DNA from: Mycolicibacterium sp. MU0050 | GTDB lineage: Bacteria; Actinomycetota; Actinomycetes; Mycobacteriales; Mycobacteriaceae | DNA: 64,000 nucleotides | Direction: 5' to 3' | NCBI RefSeq assembly: GCF_963378085.1 | Contig: NZ_OY726395.1 | Span: 744,001 to 808,000 of the forward strand | Shown: positions 33,863-42,061 of the stretch, in pieces | Numbering within the stretch: the stretch's first letter is position 1 | Layout: each line of letters starts with the position of its first letter | Program-made: the position numbers and the translations under genes | The notes under the pieces: generated by a model | What the model was told of the DNA's origin: nothing | The model's database searches: none | Seen by the model: only the letters and a program-made list of their open reading frames with translations

Positions 33863-34001
33863 ATCGAGATGTCCTTCCGCGCGTCATCGGGAGTTGGCTC
33901 GGCAGCAGCCGTATGCGGGGGGCATTGCGACGCGAGGTCGGCAGCAGCAGAGGGTCTAACCTGTGAGTCACTGAGATGTGACGTATCGCACGAATAAGTT
34001 A

Positions 34002-34011
34002 TCGGATCCAA
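34002..34011. promoter_or_regulatory. Operator 3 of island regulon
   Basis: TCGGATCCAA (one change from TTGGATCCAA) within ATCGGATCCAATTGG, about 140 bp upstream of the hydrolase start. Centre 63 bp from operator 4. Confidence 0.6.
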
Positions 34012-34064
34012 TTGGCTGCGTCAAGGCGCCAGAAGCGCTGCAAATTGCCTCGGGTCGAGCATGG

Positions 34065-34074
34065 GTGGATCCAA
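34065..34074. promoter_or_regulatory. Operator 4 of island regulon
   Basis: GTGGATCCAA; on the minus strand it reads CCAAATTGGATCCA, identical over 14 bases to operator 2. Pair spacing equals that of operators 1 and 2. Confidence 0.65.
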
Positions 34075-34101
34075 TTTGGTGCCACGGCTCCGGTGGGCGC
34101 C

Positions 34102-34572
34102 CTATTCTTGTCGCGTCTCCATGCCGGGCGGCACGACTCGCAGTTTCGCCGCGATCCGGGTCAGCGCCGCCAAATCTGCCGCAGTCAACGGGTCCAGGAC
34201 CAGTTCGCGCACCGCGTGTAGATGGATTGGGGCAGCCTCGGTCACCAGGCCATAGCCGGTGTCGGTGAGGGAGGCGATCGTGTACCGGCCGTCGTCGGGA
34301 TCTCGCGACCGGGTCGCCCAGCCCCGGGTCTCGAATCTGCTGACCACATTGGACAGTCGGGACAGCGACCCGCTGGCAAGGAATGCCAAGTCGCTCATCC
34401 GGATCCGCCGGTTCGGAGCCTCGGAGATGTGGCTGAGGACCAGGTACTCGAAAAGGGTGAGGCCGACCGGACGCAGGGGTGCTTCGAGTTTGTTTGGAAG
34501 CAGCAGCATGAGCGCGACCAGTCCGGTCCACGCGTCCTTCTCCGGCGGTGTCAGCCAGCGGGTCTCCTCCAT
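34102..34572 (-). CDS. MarR-family transcription regulator
   Basis: A 156-residue winged-HTH regulator: LRPVGLTLFEYLVLSHISEAPNRRIRMSDLAFLASGSLSRLSNVVSRFETRGWATRSRDPDDGRYTIASLTDTG is the classic MarR core with the DPDDGR wing. The ATG at 34572 is preferred to the ATG at 34590, which lies inside the operator palindrome. It is divergent from a RidA-like gene across two ACTTCA-N4-TGAAGT palindromes, so it probably represses itself and ridA. The inducer is unknown. Confidence 0.85.
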   Translation of the reverse strand: MEETRWLTPPEKDAWTGLVALMLLLPNKLEAPLRPVGLTLFEYLVLSHISEAPNRRIRMSDLAFLASGSLSRLSNVVSRFETRGWATRSRDPDDGRYTIASLTDTGYGLVTEAAPIHLHAVRELVLDPLTAADLAALTRIAAKLRVVPPGMETRQE

Positions 34573-34579
34573 GGCAATG

Positions 34580-34627
34580 ACTTTACGCATGAAGTAATCC
34601 GGTGTACGTTCACTTCATGCGTGAAGT
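34580..34627. promoter_or_regulatory. Twin palindromic MarR operator
   Basis: ACTTCA-TGCG-TGAAGT is perfect at 34612-34627; ACTTTA-CGCA-TGAAGT at 34580-34595 has one mismatch. Centres are 32 bp apart, about three turns. The outer 11 bases also form an exact inverted repeat (34585-34595 with 34612-34622). Confidence 0.75.
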
Positions 34628-34643
34628 CAAAAAGGGTCGAGAT

Positions 34644-35054
34644 GTGCAGCTGGTCGTGACGCCGGGGGCGGGTGAGAAACTGTTCGGTCGGTTGCACTAC
34701 AGCCAGGCCGCTCGGTTCGGGAACCGGGTGGAGATATCGGGCCAGGGGGGCTGGGACGACGACTTGAACATCCCGGGGTCGCTGGAGGAGGAAATCGTGA
34801 CGGCATTCGATAACGTCGAGCGGACGCTGGCTGCGGTCGGTGCGACCTGGCGGGACGTTGTGCACGTGAACTCCTACCACGTCATCATCCCGCCGGACGG
34901 CACGTTCCAAGCGCACAACGTCGTGATGGCGGATCAGTACCGCAAGCGGATGGGCGGCGACCGCGCGCCCGTCTGGACCCAGACCGGCGTCACCGCGCTC
35001 GGCTTGCCGGAAATGCGGGTCGAGATCCGGGCGACCGCCATCCTGGAGGGCTGA
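34644..35054 (+). CDS. RidA/YjgF-family protein
   Basis: A 136-residue RidA-like protein: HYSQAARFGNRVEISGQGGWDDDLNIP and an AFDNVERTLAAVGATWRDVVHVNSYHV core, GLPEMRVEIRATAIL at the end. The Arg in VEIRA is the usual carboxylate-binding residue of enamine/imine deaminases. The GTG at 34644 has AAAGGG 7 bases upstream; the ATG at 34617 would place the operator inside the gene, though a leaderless start there is possible. It may detoxify reactive imines from amine or amide catabolism. Confidence 0.75.
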   Translation: MQLVVTPGAGEKLFGRLHYSQAARFGNRVEISGQGGWDDDLNIPGSLEEEIVTAFDNVERTLAAVGATWRDVVHVNSYHVIIPPDGTFQAHNVVMADQYRKRMGGDRAPVWTQTGVTALGLPEMRVEIRATAILEG

Positions 35055-35088
35055 CGTCCTCTCGCGCTCCAGCCCCCATATCGCACTG

Positions 35089-35122
35089 GCAGTCCTCCCA
35101 ACCAAGTGGTTGGGAGGACTGC
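35089..35122. promoter_or_regulatory. 16-bp perfect inverted repeat upstream of fadA
   Basis: Bases 35089-35104 are the exact reverse complement of 35107-35122, with a 2-base centre and no T tract. The core CCAACCAAGTGGTTGG is operator-like, resembling TetR-type fatty-acid regulator sites; it may also end ridA transcription. Confidence 0.6.
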
Positions 35123-35215
35123 TAGGCTGGCGGATCAGGGGACTACCCTCCGCTGCGGAACGCCGGGTCTCGGCGAGCCGCAGAACCCAACCTGAACAGG
35201 ACCTGGAGCAACTAC

Positions 35216-36427
35216 ATGTCCGAAGAAGCCTTCATCTACGAGGCCATTCGCACACCGCGCGGTAAGCAGCGGGGCGGGGCGCTCAACGAAATCAAGCCGA
35301 TCAGCCTGGTCACCGGACTGATCGACGAAATGCGGTCGCGGTATCCGGATCTGGACGAGAACCTGATCAGCGACGTCATCCTCGGTGTGGTCTCCCCGGT
35401 GGGAGATCAGGGCGCCGTCCTCGCGCGCACCGCGGTGCTGGCCGCCGGGATGCCCGACACCGTCGGTGGGGTGCAGATCAACCGGTTCTGCGCCTCCGGG
35501 CTCGAAGCGGTCAACATGGCCGCCCAGAAGGTGCGCTCGGGCTGGGACGACCTGGTCTACGCCGGTGGCGTGGAGTCGATGAGCCGGGTGCCGATGGGCT
35601 CCGACGGCGGGGCCTGGGCCACAGACCCGGACACCAACTACCGGGTGGGCTTCGTGCCGCAGGGCATCGGTGCGGACCTGATCGCCACCATCGAGGGGTT
35701 CTCGCGCGAGGACGTCGACGCCTACGCTGCCCGGTCGCAGGAGCGGGCTGCCGCGGCGTGGTCGGGCGGTTACTTCGCCAAGTCGGTGGTCCCGGTGCGT
35801 GACCAGAACGGTCTGGTCGTGTTGGACCACGACGAGCACATGCGTCCCGGTTCGACGGTGGAAAGCCTCGGCAAGCTCAAGACCGCCTTCGACGGCGTCG
35901 GGGCGATGGGCGGCTTCAACGATGTGGCGCTGCAGAAGTACCACTACGTGGAGAAGATCAACCACGTCCACACCGGCGGTAACTCCTCGGGCATCGTCGA
36001 CGGCGCCGCGCTGGTGCTGATCGGCTCGGAGAAGGCCGGCACCTCGCAGGGCCTGACCCCGCGGGCGCGTGTGGTGGCCACCGCCACCAGCGGTGCCGAT
36101 TCGGTGATCATGTTGACCGGTCCGACCCCGGCCACCCAGAAGGTCCTGGACCGCGCCGGGCTGACCGTCGATGACATCGACCTGTTCGAGCTCAACGAGG
36201 CCTTCGCGTCGGTGGTGTTGAAGTTCCAGAAGGATCTGAACATTCCCGACGAGAAGCTCAACGTCAACGGTGGCGCCATCGCGATGGGCCACCCGCTGGG
36301 CGCCACCGGCGCCATGATCACCGGAACCATGGTCGACGAGCTCGAGCGTCGCGGTGCCCGGCGTGCGCTGATCACGCTGTGTGTCGGCGGCGGCATGGGC
36401 GTGGCCACCATCATCGAGCGCGTCTGA
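35216..36427 (+). CDS. fadA: Acetyl-CoA acyltransferase (thiolase) FadA
   Basis: A 403-residue degradative thiolase. Signature residues: nucleophile Cys in [11 protein letters not shown] (about residue 92), [16 protein letters not shown] (His about 360), and CVGGGMGVA (second Cys about 390). It cleaves 3-ketoacyl-CoA in the last step of beta-oxidation and pairs with the FadB multifunctional protein encoded 25 bases downstream to form the trifunctional complex. The order dapC ... fadA-fadB matches Rv0859-Rv0860 (from memory), except that the catabolic island has been inserted before fadA. Confidence 0.9.
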   Translation: MSEEAFIYEAIRTPRGKQRGGALNEIKPISLVTGLIDEMRSRYPDLDENLISDVILGVVSPVGDQGAVLARTAVLAAGMPDTVGGVQINRFCASGLEAVNMAAQKVRSGWDDLVYAGGVESMSRVPMGSDGGAWATDPDTNYRVGFVPQGIGADLIATIEGFSREDVDAYAARSQERAAAAWSGGYFAKSVVPVRDQNGLVVLDHDEHMRPGSTVESLGKLKTAFDGVGAMGGFNDVALQKYHYVEKINHVHTGGNSSGIVDGAALVLIGSEKAGTSQGLTPRARVVATATSGADSVIMLTGPTPATQKVLDRAGLTVDDIDLFELNEAFASVVLKFQKDLNIPDEKLNVNGGAIAMGHPLGATGAMITGTMVDELERRGARRALITLCVGGGMGVATIIERV

Positions 36428-36452
36428 GCTGCGGATAAAGGACTGAAAAGAC

Positions 36453-38600
36453 ATGGCAGAGAACACCATCCAGTGGGACAAGGATGCCGACGGCATCGTC
36501 ACGCTGACGTTGGACGACCCGACCGGCTCGGCCAACGTGATGAACGAGCACTACAAGGAATCGATGCACAACACCGTGGATCGCCTTGTGGCCGAAAAGG
36601 ATTCGATCACCGGTGTCGTCATCACCAGCGCGAAGAAGACCTTCTTCGCCGGCGGTGACCTCAAGGGCATGATGAACGTCGGCCCAGAGGACGCCGCGGC
36701 GTCCTTCGCCGAGGTCGAGTTCATCAAGGCCGACCTGCGCAAGCTGGAGACCCTCGGCAAGCCCGTGGTGGCGGCGATCAACGGTGCGGCGCTCGGCGGA
36801 GGCCTGGAGATCGCGCTGGCGTGCCACCACCGCATCGCGGCCGACGTCCGCGGCTCGGTGATCGGCCTGCCCGAGGTCACCCTGGGCCTGCTGCCCGGCG
36901 GGGGCGGCGTGGCCCGCACCGTCCGGATGTTCGGCATCCAGAAGGCCTTCATGGAGATCCTGAGCCAGGGCACCCGATTCAACCCGACCAAGGCCAAGGA
37001 GGTCGGCCTGGTCGACGAACTCGTGGGCTCTGTCGAGGAATTGGTCCCCGCGGCCAAGGCCTGGATCAAGGCCAACCCCGAGGCTCACACCCAGCCGTGG
37101 GATACCAAGGGCTACAAGATGCCCGGCGGCACTCCGTCCTCGCCGGGCCTGGCCGCGATCCTGCCGTCGTTCCCGGCACTGCTCAAAAAGCAGCTCAAGG
37201 GTGCGCCGATGCCGGCGCCGCGGGCGATCCTCAACGCCGCCGTCGAGGGCGCGCAGGTCGATTTCGACACCGCCAGCCGCATCGAGAGCCGCTACTTCAC
37301 CTCGCTGGTGACCGGGCAGACCGCCAAGAACATGATCCAGGCGTTCTTCCTCGACCTGCAGGCCATCAACGGCGGCGCATCGCGGCCCGAGGGCATCGCC
37401 AAGCAGGAGATCAAGAAGATCGGTGTCCTGGGTGCGGGCATGATGGGCGCCGGTATCGCCTACGTGTCGGCCAAGGCCGGCTATGACGTTGTCCTCAAGG
37501 ATGTCTCGCTGGAAGCGGCGCAGAAGGGCAAGGCGTACTCGGAGGGCCTGGAGGCCAAGGCGCTCAAGCGCGGCAAGACCACCGAAGAGAAGTCCGCGGC
37601 GCTGCTGGCGAAGATCCACCCCACCGCGGACGCCGCGGACCTCAAGGGTGTCGACTTCGTGATCGAGGCCGTGTTCGAAAACCAGGAACTCAAGCACAAG
37701 GTGTTCCAGGAGGTCGAGGACATCGTCGAGCCGAACGCGCTGCTCGGGTCGAACACCTCCACCCTGCCGATCACCGGTCTGGCGACCGGGGTGAAGCGCC
37801 AGGAGGACTTCATCGGGATCCACTTCTTCAGCCCCGTCGACAAGATGCCGCTGGTGGAGATCATCAAGGGCGAGAAGACCTCCGACGAGGCACTGGCCCG
37901 GGTGTTCGACTACACGCTGGCCATCAAGAAGACCCCGATCGTCGTCAACGACAGCCGCGGCTTCTTCACCAGCCGGGTCATCGGCACGTTCGTCAACGAG
38001 GCGCTGGCGATGCTCGGCGAGGGGGTGAACCCGGCCAGCATCGAGCAGGCCGGCGCCCAGGCCGGGTACCCGGCCTCGCCGTTGCAGCTGTCCGACGAGC
38101 TCAACCTCGAGCTGATGCAGAAGATCGCCACCGAGACCCGCAAGGCGACCGAGGCCGCCGGCGGCACCCACGAGGCGCATCCGGCCGAGGCCGTCGTCAA
38201 CAAGATGATCGAGATCGGTCGTCCGTCGCGGCTCAAGGGCGCGGGCTTCTACGAGTACGTCGACGGCAAGCGGGTCGGCCTGTGGCCGGGCTTGGCTGAG
38301 ACGTTCAACTCGGGCAGCTCGGACATCCCGCTGCAAGACATGATCGACCGGATGCTGTTCGCCGAGGCGCTCGAGACCCAGAAGTGCCTCGACGAGGGCG
38401 TGCTGACCTCCACCGCGGATGCCAACATCGGCTCCATCATGGGGATCGGCTTCCCGCCCTACACCGGCGGCAGCGCCCAGTTCATCGTGGGTTACCAGGG
38501 TGAGCTCGGTGTCGGCAAGGAAGCCTTCGTCGCCCGCGCCAAGCAGTTGGCCGAGCGTTACGGCGAACGCTTCAACCCGCCGGCGTCGCTGACCAAGTAG
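36453..38600 (+). CDS. fadB: FadB: enoyl-CoA hydratase/3-hydroxyacyl-CoA dehydrogenase
   Basis: A 715-residue multifunctional enzyme. The N-terminal crotonase part has AAINGAALGGGLEIALACHHRIA (oxyanion glycines) and LPEVTLGLLPGGGG with the catalytic Glu. After a linker, the dehydrogenase part begins at about residue 310 with the NAD-binding GVLGAGMMGAGIAYVSA and includes IGIHFFSPVDKMPLVEI (catalytic His). With FadA it forms the alpha2-beta2 complex that carries out three beta-oxidation steps. AAAGGA lies upstream of the ATG at 36453. Confidence 0.9.
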   Translation: MAENTIQWDKDADGIVTLTLDDPTGSANVMNEHYKESMHNTVDRLVAEKDSITGVVITSAKKTFFAGGDLKGMMNVGPEDAAASFAEVEFIKADLRKLETLGKPVVAAINGAALGGGLEIALACHHRIAADVRGSVIGLPEVTLGLLPGGGGVARTVRMFGIQKAFMEILSQGTRFNPTKAKEVGLVDELVGSVEELVPAAKAWIKANPEAHTQPWDTKGYKMPGGTPSSPGLAAILPSFPALLKKQLKGAPMPAPRAILNAAVEGAQVDFDTASRIESRYFTSLVTGQTAKNMIQAFFLDLQAINGGASRPEGIAKQEIKKIGVLGAGMMGAGIAYVSAKAGYDVVLKDVSLEAAQKGKAYSEGLEAKALKRGKTTEEKSAALLAKIHPTADAADLKGVDFVIEAVFENQELKHKVFQEVEDIVEPNALLGSNTSTLPITGLATGVKRQEDFIGIHFFSPVDKMPLVEIIKGEKTSDEALARVFDYTLAIKKTPIVVNDSRGFFTSRVIGTFVNEALAMLGEGVNPASIEQAGAQAGYPASPLQLSDELNLELMQKIATETRKATEAAGGTHEAHPAEAVVNKMIEIGRPSRLKGAGFYEYVDGKRVGLWPGLAETFNSGSSDIPLQDMIDRMLFAEALETQKCLDEGVLTSTADANIGSIMGIGFPPYTGGSAQFIVGYQGELGVGKEAFVARAKQLAERYGERFNPPASLTK

Positions 38601-38609
38601 CACGAGCGC

Positions 38610-38643
38610 AAGGCGCCCCCGACCCGGCGGTCGGGGGCGCCTT
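38610..38643 (+). terminator. Terminator after fadAB
   Basis: A perfect 15-bp stem (38610-38624 with 38629-38643) around CGGC, just after the fadB stop and before a convergent gene. Confidence 0.8.
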
Positions 38644-38670
38644 CGTCGTTACGGGCGCCGTCCGGTCGTT

Positions 38671-39096
38671 TCAGAAGCCGCCGAGGTCGGCGGACAGCCA
38701 GTGCTGCGGGCGCATCCAGATGGCCACGGTCTCGCCGTGCTCGCGGCGTGCCATCTCCAGGTAAGGCTCCACGGCCTCCGGTGGGAGATAGCGCTTGGTG
38801 ACCTCGATGAGTTGCTCGTCGGTGCCCGGTTCGATCCGGCTCACCGGCCCGTCGACGGAGACGTAGCGGACGGTCGGTTCGACCCGGTCGACCATCAGGG
38901 AGAAATGGCCGACCGCCTCGATCAACCGGTGTTTTCGAGATCCGGCCCCCGTCAGCAGCCACGGCTCGCCGCCGGGCTGGTACTGATACCAGATCGGGAC
39001 CGTCAGGGGTCCCCGCTGGTCGCCGGCAGCCACCGAAAAGGCGGCGACGTGCGGCTCCGACAGAAACTGTTCGCGTTCTTCTCGGGTGAGAGCCAT
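38671..39096 (-). CDS. PNPOx-like flavin/F420-binding protein
   Basis: A 141-residue split-barrel protein: SEPHVAAFSVAAGDQRGPLTVPIWYQYQPGGEPWLLTGAGSRKHRLI and RYVSVDGPVSRI follow the pyridoxamine-phosphate-oxidase fold seen in FMN- or F420-dependent reductases of mycobacteria. The ATG at 39096 begins the conserved region; the frame continues upstream as non-coding. It is divergent from an LLM oxidoreductase only 66 bases away, so the two may share promoter control and cofactor. The substrate is unknown. Confidence 0.75.
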   Translation of the reverse strand: MALTREEREQFLSEPHVAAFSVAAGDQRGPLTVPIWYQYQPGGEPWLLTGAGSRKHRLIEAVGHFSLMVDRVEPTVRYVSVDGPVSRIEPGTDEQLIEVTKRYLPPEAVEPYLEMARREHGETVAIWMRPQHWLSADLGGF

Positions 39097-39162
39097 CACC
39101 TCAGCGTAGGTCGGCCGGTGTCGCGGTTCCGGCGAATGGCTCAGGGGGGTACGGTCGGCTCC

Positions 39163-40155
39163 ATGCGCTTCGGATTGTTCATCCCGCAGGGCTGGCGACT
39201 CGATCTGGTGGGTATTGATCCCGCGGAGCACTGGGCGGTGATGCGCGAGCTTGCGCAATACGCCGACGACAGTCCGGCGTGGGACTCGCTGTGGGTGTAC
39301 GACCACTTCCACACAGTGCCGACCCCGACGGCCGAGGCGACGCACGAGGCGTGGTCGCTGATGGCGGCGTACGCGGCCAGCACCTCGCGGATCAAGCTGG
39401 GGCAGATGTGTACAGCCATGAGCTACCGCAACCCGGCGTACCTGGCGAAGGTCGCGGCGACCACGGACATCATCTCCGGCGGCCGGGTCCAGATGGGGAT
39501 CGGCGGCGGCTGGTACGAGCACGAATGGCGTGCCTACGGTTACGGGTTTCCTTCCGCGGGTGAGCGATTGGCGCGTCTCGACGAGGGCGTGCAGATCATG
39601 CGCGACGCCTGGCGCGACGGCATCGTCAGCTTCGACGGCAAGCACTACCAGGTCGACGGGGCTATCGTTCAACCGAAACCGCTGCAGGACAACGGGATTC
39701 CGCTGTGGATCGCCGGCGGCGGGGAGAAGGTAACGCTGCGCATCGCCGCGAAGTATGCCCAGTACACGAACTTCACCTCCGAGCTTGCGGGCTTCGAGCA
39801 CAAGTCGAAGGTGCTCGCAGCGCACTGCGCCGACGTCGGCACGGACTTCGACGCCATCGTGCGGTCGGCGAACATCAACGCCTTCGTCGGTGCCTCCGAG
39901 GCGGACGTCAAGGAGCGGATGGGCCGGGTGCACGCCCGGATCAGCGGGCTGTCCGGGGAGGCGGCGGCCGACGCGATGATCAACTCGATGAAGGGCCCGG
40001 AGTCCGGCAGTGGGACGCCGGAGCAACTCGTGGAGGCCCTGGGCCGGCTGCGCGACCTCGGCTGCGAGTACGTGATCTGCTACTTCCCCGAGGCGGCCTA
40101 CGACCGCTCCGGCGTCGAACTCTTCGAACGCGAAGTCATCCCCGCACTCACCTGA
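39163..40155 (+). CDS. LLM-class F420-dependent oxidoreductase
   Basis: A 330-residue TIM-barrel enzyme: MRFGLFIPQGWRLDL, DSLWVYDHFHTVPTP, SRIKLGQMCTAMSYRNPAYLAK, GRVQMGIGGGWYEHEWRAYGYGFPSAGERLARL and NGIPLWIAGGGEKVTLRIAAKYA. These match the F420-linked LLM clade rich in mycobacteria. The ATG at 39163 aligns with the family N-terminus. The gene stands between the PNPOx-like gene and a hairpin repeat; no operon partner follows within 190 bases. Confidence 0.8.
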   Translation: MRFGLFIPQGWRLDLVGIDPAEHWAVMRELAQYADDSPAWDSLWVYDHFHTVPTPTAEATHEAWSLMAAYAASTSRIKLGQMCTAMSYRNPAYLAKVAATTDIISGGRVQMGIGGGWYEHEWRAYGYGFPSAGERLARLDEGVQIMRDAWRDGIVSFDGKHYQVDGAIVQPKPLQDNGIPLWIAGGGEKVTLRIAAKYAQYTNFTSELAGFEHKSKVLAAHCADVGTDFDAIVRSANINAFVGASEADVKERMGRVHARISGLSGEAAADAMINSMKGPESGSGTPEQLVEALGRLRDLGCEYVICYFPEAAYDRSGVELFEREVIPALT

Positions 40156-40195
40156 GTAACCCGCGAAACCTGACACTCCCGCGAGCTAACACTCC

Positions 40196-40257
40196 CGCGA
40201 GCGTGCAAGTCCCCGGCCGACACGCCGGTACATTTCCGTGCTTTGCGCACGCTCGCG
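40196..40257. repeat. Hairpin repeat element, copy A
   Basis: CGCGAGCGTGC (40196-40206) is inverted as GCACGCTCGCG (40247-40257), enclosing CCCCGGCCGACACGCC. Copy B near 41.95 kb shares the ends and the GGCCGACAC core, so this is a dispersed intergenic repeat. Confidence 0.65.
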
Positions 40258-40345
40258 CTGATGAGAATGGGCTTTCCGCTTTTCGCTAACAGTATTGTAC
40301 GATTCCGAAAGCGCATTATTGGTCACGACTGCGGAGGATCTGTAC

Positions 40346-40759
40346 ATGCAGAAAGCGCTCGCGCCCGAGATCTCGACCTGGCCTGAGGAGAACCCGCAGC
40401 TGATCGGTAGTCAGTGCGGCAACTGCTCGGCCACCGTGTTCCCGGTTCAGGATCACTGCCCCAAGTGCAGCAGCGCGGAGATGTCCGAGACGCTGTTGCC
40501 CCGGCGCGGCACCGTGGTCGCGTGGACCACGCAGGGCTTCCCGCCCGGTGCCCCCTACGCCGGCCCGACGGGCAAGGACTTCGTGCCGTTCGGGGTGGGC
40601 CTGGTCCAGCTCGGCGACGTGATCCGCGTCGAGGGGCGGCTGACTGAAAACGACCCCGCCAAGCTGAAGTTCGGCCAGGAGGTCGAGCTCACGATGATCC
40701 CGTTCACCACCGACGAAGACGGCAACGAGGTCGTCACGTTCGCGTTCCAGCCGGTCTGA
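40346..40759 (+). CDS. OB-fold/zinc-ribbon (DUF35) thiolase partner
   Basis: A 137-residue protein with a rubredoxin-like zinc ribbon (CGNCSATVFPVQDHCPKC, residues 28-45) followed by an OB-fold (RRGTVVAWTTQGFPPG, GVGLVQLGDVIRVEGRL). DUF35 proteins bind acyl-CoA and assemble with thiolase-like or MaoC-like enzymes in steroid and fatty-acid breakdown. GGAGG lies 8 bases upstream of the ATG at 40346. Its stop is 11 bases before the thiolase gene, which supports a two-protein complex. Confidence 0.85.
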   Translation: MQKALAPEISTWPEENPQLIGSQCGNCSATVFPVQDHCPKCSSAEMSETLLPRRGTVVAWTTQGFPPGAPYAGPTGKDFVPFGVGLVQLGDVIRVEGRLTENDPAKLKFGQEVELTMIPFTTDEDGNEVVTFAFQPV

Positions 40760-40770
40760 GGAGCACTGCG

Positions 40771-41916
40771 ATGACTAATGACGTTGCCATCATCGGCGTC
40801 GGCCTGCACCCGTTCGGCCGCTTCGACAAGCCGGCCGTGCAGATGGGTGCCGAGGCCATCCGGCTGGCGCTCGCCGATGCCGGCGTGGAGTGGAAGGACA
40901 TCCAGTTCGGCTTCGGCGGCAGCTACGAGGTGTCCAACCCGGACTCGGTGACCCGCCTGGTGGGTCTGACCGGCATCACCTTCACCAACGTCTTCAATGC
41001 CTGTGCCACCTCGGCCAGTGCCATCCAGCAGACGGCCGACACCATCCGGCTGGGCAAGTACGACATCGGCGTCGCCGTCGGCCTGGACAAGCATCCGCGC
41101 GGCGCGTTCACCGATGACCCGGCCAAGCTGGCCCTGCCGCAGTGGTACGCCGAGAACGGCCAGTTTGTCACCACCAAGTTCTTCGGCATGAAGGCCAACA
41201 AGTACATCCACGACCACAACATCAGCCAGGAGACCCTGGCGCGGGTGGCCAACAAGAACTTCCGCAACGGCGAACTGAACCCGAATGCCTTCCGGCGCAA
41301 GCCCATTTCGGTCGAGGAGATCCTCAACTCGCCGGCGCTGAACTACCCGCTGACGCAATACATGTTCTGCGCGCCCGACGAGGGTGCCGCCGCGGTGATC
41401 ATGTGCCGCGGCGATATCGCGCACAAGTTCACCGACAAGCCGGTCTACGTGCGGGCCAGCGAGATTCGGACCCGCACCTTCGGCGCCTACGAGGTGCACG
41501 CCACGTCGGCTCCGCTGGACTCCGATCCCGCGCCGACGGTGTACGCCGCCAAGGCCGCCTACGAGATCGCCGGCATCGGTCCCGAGGACGTCGACATCGC
41601 CCAGTTGCAGGACACCGACGCCGGCGCCGAGGTCATCCACATGGCCGAGACGGGGCTGTGCAAGGACGGCGAGCAGGAGAAGATGCTGGCCGAGGGCGCC
41701 ACCGAGATCGGCGGCTCCATCCCGGTGAACACCGACGGCGGTCTGATCGCCAATGGCGAGCCCATCGGTGCGTCCGGCCTGCGTCAGATGCACGAACTCG
41801 TCCGTCAGCTGCGCGGCGAGGCCGGCGAACGCCAGGTGCCGGGGCAGCCCCGCGTCGGCCTGGCTCAGGTTTACGGCGCGCCCGGTACCGCCTCGGCGAC
41901 CATCCTGTCGCTGTAG
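40771..41916 (+). CDS. SCP-x-type thiolase/lipid-transfer protein
   Basis: A 381-residue thiolase-fold protein: VAIIGVGLHPFGRF, nucleophile-position Cys in NVFNACATSASAIQ (about 89), DIAQLQDTDAGAEVIHMAETG, and NTDGGLIANGEPIGASGLRQMHEL. This is the SCP2-thiolase/Ltp group, which in actinobacteria performs thiolytic or retro-aldol cleavage of acyl-CoA side chains, usually with a DUF35 partner as found directly upstream. The His motif of classical thiolases is replaced by EPIGASG, as is typical for this group. The substrate class (steroid, fatty acid) is undecided. Confidence 0.85.
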   Translation: MTNDVAIIGVGLHPFGRFDKPAVQMGAEAIRLALADAGVEWKDIQFGFGGSYEVSNPDSVTRLVGLTGITFTNVFNACATSASAIQQTADTIRLGKYDIGVAVGLDKHPRGAFTDDPAKLALPQWYAENGQFVTTKFFGMKANKYIHDHNISQETLARVANKNFRNGELNPNAFRRKPISVEEILNSPALNYPLTQYMFCAPDEGAAAVIMCRGDIAHKFTDKPVYVRASEIRTRTFGAYEVHATSAPLDSDPAPTVYAAKAAYEIAGIGPEDVDIAQLQDTDAGAEVIHMAETGLCKDGEQEKMLAEGATEIGGSIPVNTDGGLIANGEPIGASGLRQMHELVRQLRGEAGERQVPGQPRVGLAQVYGAPGTASATILSL

Positions 41917-41928
41917 GAGGCGAGCCCG

Positions 41929-42017
41929 CTCGCGCGAACGTGCGCAGACCCGGCCGACACCGCGGTGTGTCGGCCGGGGACGCCCCTGCAAGCGGGGGAC
42001 CCCAGCACGCTCGCGAG
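41929..42017. repeat. Hairpin repeat element, copy B
   Basis: The ends (CGCGCGAACGTGC from 41930; GCACGCTCGCGAG at 42005-42017) are imperfect inverted repeats; inside, CCGGCCGACAC (41950-41960) pairs with GTGTCGGCCGG (41967-41977). It fills the gap after the thiolase gene. Confidence 0.65.
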
Positions 42018-42061
42018 TAGTGGCGCGATGAGTTTCTCCGCTCGCGCCGGTCAGTACCGGC

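Noticed and set aside
36411..38603. A 730-residue frame antisense to fadB
   Set aside because: Arg/Gly/His-rich composition is the mirror of codon-biased fadB; the other strand matches a known enzyme throughout.
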